Assembly (NCBI RefSeq): GCF_018398315.1
Contig: NZ_JAHBRW010000001.1
Span: 3,170,501 to 3,234,500 of the forward strand
Direction of reading: 5' to 3'
From: Chelatococcus sp. YT9
Lineage (GTDB): Bacteria; Pseudomonadota; Alphaproteobacteria; Rhizobiales; Beijerinckiaceae
DNA length: 64,000 nt
Position numbers and translations under genes: made by a program. Below, one piece after another: positions 62,370-64,000 of the stretch. The stretch's first letter is position 1; the number at the start of each line of letters is the position of its first letter. The notes below the pieces were generated by a model. It searched no databases, was not told the origin of the DNA, and worked only from the letters and a program-made list of their open reading frames with translations.

Positions 62370-63103
62370 ACTTCACCTCCGGCAATCACGATACACTGCC
62401 CGGTGACAGCCGCTGCACCGTCACTCGCGAGCCAGACCGCTGCACTCGCGACCTCTTCCGGTTTGATCAGCCGCCCCATCGGGTTGGATGCCGTGAAATG
62501 CGCCTTTGCCTCCTCAGGCGAGCGGTTTGTCTTTGCGACAATGCTTTTGACACTGTCCGCCACCAGATCTGTGTCCGTATAGCCGGGGCAGACGGCGTTC
62601 ACGGTGACACCGGACTTTGCCATCTCCAGCGCTACCGCGCGTGTCAGCCCGACAACGGCATGTTTGGCAGCCACATAGGCGGACACATAGGCGTACCCCT
62701 TCACGCCCGCCGTGGAGGCGATATTGATGACGCGCCCGAAGCCGCGCTCCACCATGCCGGGCATCGCTGCACGCATCGCCTCGGCGGCGCTCTCAACATT
62801 GAGCGCCATCATGCGCCGGAAGAGATCGCGATCGCTTTTCAGGAACGGAGCAGTGCCGGCACCGCCGGCGTTGTTGACGAGAATATCGAAGCCGCTGCCG
62901 GCGATTGCGGTAAGCTGTCCGGCGTCGATCACGTCGATCGTTTCGCCTCGTACGGCAACGCCTTCGGCGACAGCCGCGTCGAGTGTCTCACGGTTGCGGC
63001 CCAGGATCGTGACCTCGTGGCCCGCCGCAGTTAACGCAGCGGCGATGGCCCGCCCAATGCCCCGACTTCCCCCTGTTACCAGCGCGCGCCGCGTCACCAT
63101 CAT
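62366..63103 (-). CDS. short-chain dehydrogenase/reductase (probable 3-hydroxyacyl-CoA dehydrogenase)
   Basis: This 245-residue classical SDR is called from ATG 63103; the open frame continues to 63391 without homology. TGGSRGIGRAIAAAL binds the nucleotide, VNNAGGAG is the NAG motif, Ser lies in INIASTAGVKG and YVAAK gives the Tyr/Lys. It is the first gene of the operon and overlaps MarR by four bases. Together with the hydratase and dehydrogenase it would complete a beta-oxidation round, so a 3-hydroxyacyl-CoA substrate is inferred. Confidence 0.88.
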   Translation of the reverse strand: MMVTRRALVTGGSRGIGRAIAAALTAAGHEVTILGRNRETLDAAVAEGVAVRGETIDVIDAGQLTAIAGSGFDILVNNAGGAGTAPFLKSDRDLFRRMMALNVESAAEAMRAAMPGMVERGFGRVINIASTAGVKGYAYVSAYVAAKHAVVGLTRAVALEMAKSGVTVNAVCPGYTDTDLVADSVKSIVAKTNRSPEEAKAHFTASNPMGRLIKPEEVASAAVWLASDGAAAVTGQCIVIAGGEV

Positions 63104-63153
63104 GAATCCAATTTCTACCGGCGAATTGCCGCGAAGTGTAGACCGGCACCCGA

Positions 63154-63176
63154 ATAGTTCAAGCTCAAAATAATTA
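63154..63176 (-). promoter_or_regulatory. candidate MarR operator before the SDR-MarR operon
   Basis: This 23-nt site shares 17 positions with 57206-57228: ATA, then TT, then AAG, then the core AAAATAATT after three variable bases. It lies 50 nt upstream of the SDR start, where a repressor would block transcription. Confidence 0.55.
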
Positions 63177-63231
63177 CGGGGCGCTTCGGTAAAGCCTGAT
63201 GGAGAGCGCCCCTGCGCAGGAGAAGCGACGA

Positions 63232-63283
63232 GTTGCACCTTTGCTGAGATGAAGGTATAACCCTTGTCGAGCATCAGGTTGCA
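63232..63283 (+). promoter_or_regulatory. two GTTGCA motifs, candidate PutA operators
   Basis: GTTGCA occurs at 63232-63237 and 63278-63283, 46 nt apart, 18-70 nt before putA. GTTGCA is the DNA motif recognised by the ribbon-helix-helix domain of E. coli PutA in the put promoter region, and this PutA carries that domain. Confidence 0.55.
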
Positions 63284-63301
63284 TTTCCCTGGGGTAAGAG
63301 C

Positions 63302-64000
63302 ATGCAGAACACGACCATTGGCGTGAAGGTCAGCGACGAGTTGAAGGCCCGGCTCAAGGCTGCCGCGGAAGCGGTTGGTCGATCCCCCCATTGGCTGATC
63401 AAGCAGTCGTTGGTCGCGACGATCGAGCGCATCGAGCGAGGGGAGCTGCGGGATTTCGGCTCCGAAGCGCCCTTCGCGCTCGATGTGCTGGATACGCCGG
63501 TGGAGGCGGAGCAGGGGCCGCGTCCCTTCATCGCCTTCGCCCAGTCCATCCAGCCGCAGAGCGTGCTGCGCGCGGCCATCACCGCTGCTTACCGTCGCCC
63601 CGAACCGGAATGTCTGCCAGCGCTGATCGCCGGTGCGACCCTGTCGCCGCAGGCGGCCGAGCTCGCCCGCGCCCGCGCGCGGGATCTCGTGCTCGCCCTG
63701 CGGGCCAAAAACGATGGCGGCGGGGTCAAGGGACTCATCAACGAATACTCGCTGTCGAGCCAGGAAGGCGTCGCCCTGATGTGCCTCGCCGAGGCCTTGC
63801 TGCGTATTCCCGACAAGCCGACCCGTGACGCGCTCATCCGGGACAAGATCTCCTCAGGCGACTGGCAGACCCATGTCGGTCAGAGCCCGTCGCTCTTCGT
63901 CAATGCAGCGACGTGGGGTCTCGTCGTTACCGGCAAGCTCACGTCGACCACCAGCGAGGGTGGCCTGTCGGCGGCGCTTACCCGCCTTATCGGCCGGGGC
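63302..64000 (+). CDS. putA: trifunctional PutA (proline dehydrogenase/glutamate-semialdehyde dehydrogenase, regulator), 3' partial
   Basis: The frame is open to the window end; 233 codons are visible of the usual 1000-1300. ATG 63302 begins TTIGVKVSDELKARLKAAAEAVGRSPHWLIKQSL, the ribbon-helix-helix DNA-binding domain with the PHWLIK motif of regulatory PutA. After a linker, the proline dehydrogenase part opens (LINEYSLSSQEGVALMCLAEALLRIPD and NAATWGLVVTGKL). PutA oxidises proline to glutamate at the membrane and represses its own gene when proline is absent. GTTGCA sites upstream fit autoregulation. Confidence 0.95.
   Translation, partial: MQNTTIGVKVSDELKARLKAAAEAVGRSPHWLIKQSLVATIERIERGELRDFGSEAPFALDVLDTPVEAEQGPRPFIAFAQSIQPQSVLRAAITAAYRRPEPECLPALIAGATLSPQAAELARARARDLVLALRAKNDGGGVKGLINEYSLSSQEGVALMCLAEALLRIPDKPTRDALIRDKISSGDWQTHVGQSPSLFVNAATWGLVVTGKLTSTTSEGGLSAALTRLIGRG

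Noticed and set aside
63104-63391. An N-terminal extension of the SDR gene across the putA promoter
   Set aside because: It has no SDR similarity and would run into the start of putA; the Rossmann motif begins right after ATG 63103.
1-64000. CRISPR arrays, tRNA, rRNA or insertion sequences
   Set aside because: I saw no regularly spaced direct repeats, cloverleaf sequences, rRNA segments or transposase genes in any gap I read.

Overview
The window is high-GC, densely coded DNA typical of Alphaproteobacteria, order Hyphomicrobiales (Rhizobiales). Evidence for the order: a gene order feuP-feuQ / ccmI-ccmE-ccmF-ccmH / degP / two-component pair / glnE / PleC-type kinase / pepN that I recall from rhizobial chromosomes (memory, not searched), an Irr/ICE-type iron box, a GTA-like tail gene, and Rhizobiales-style palindromic intergenic repeats. 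Genus is not determinable here; a Chelatococcus- or Bosea-like organism would fit, but that is a guess.

Layout. 1-7.1 kb is the 3' end of a phage-tail or gene-transfer-agent (GTA)-like module: a baseplate megatron protein (5' end outside the window), a DUF2793 protein, a small unknown protein, a tail-fibre-like protein and a GH108 endolysin with a membrane tail; a small lipoprotein gene lies on the opposite strand. 7.2-30.2 kb is the conserved block: PepSY protein plus FeuP/FeuQ-like two-component system, the Ccm cytochrome c maturation genes, DegP, a second two-component system, GlnE, a PleC-like kinase, PepN and a cation diffusion facilitator. Two orphan methyltransferase genes (9991-10773 and 22277-23473) interrupt this block.

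30.3-38.2 kb is metabolic and cell-surface: glyoxalase I, aldose 1-epimerase, a nucleoside deaminase, a PfkB sugar kinase, a HAD-UbiA fusion with GtrA and a GT-C-like membrane protein, and an SDR. 38.3-45.7 kb is urea acquisition on the minus strand: urtABCDE with a near-consensus sigma-54 promoter before urtA, a GFA protein, and ureE with a very His-rich tail. 46.0-49.2 kb is a ferric-iron ABC importer (binding protein and permease, no ATPase nearby) behind an ICE-like box. 49.25-52.4 kb is a tandem glycine riboswitch, a tiny leader ORF and a stand-alone gcvP. 52.7-57 kb has mmsA divergent from a LysR regulator, then a photolyase. 57.2-63.1 kb looks like an aerobic aryl-CoA catabolic locus: a monooxygenase/old-yellow-enzyme fusion facing an SDR-MarR-enoyl-CoA hydratase-acyl-CoA dehydrogenase operon. 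Both transcription units carry nearly the same 23-nt AT-rich site upstream, which I infer to be the MarR operator. The window ends inside putA, which has two GTTGCA motifs in its promoter region.

Palindromic repeats fill several intergenic spaces, notably inside the urt cluster. I saw no rRNA, tRNA, CRISPR array, insertion sequence or integrase.
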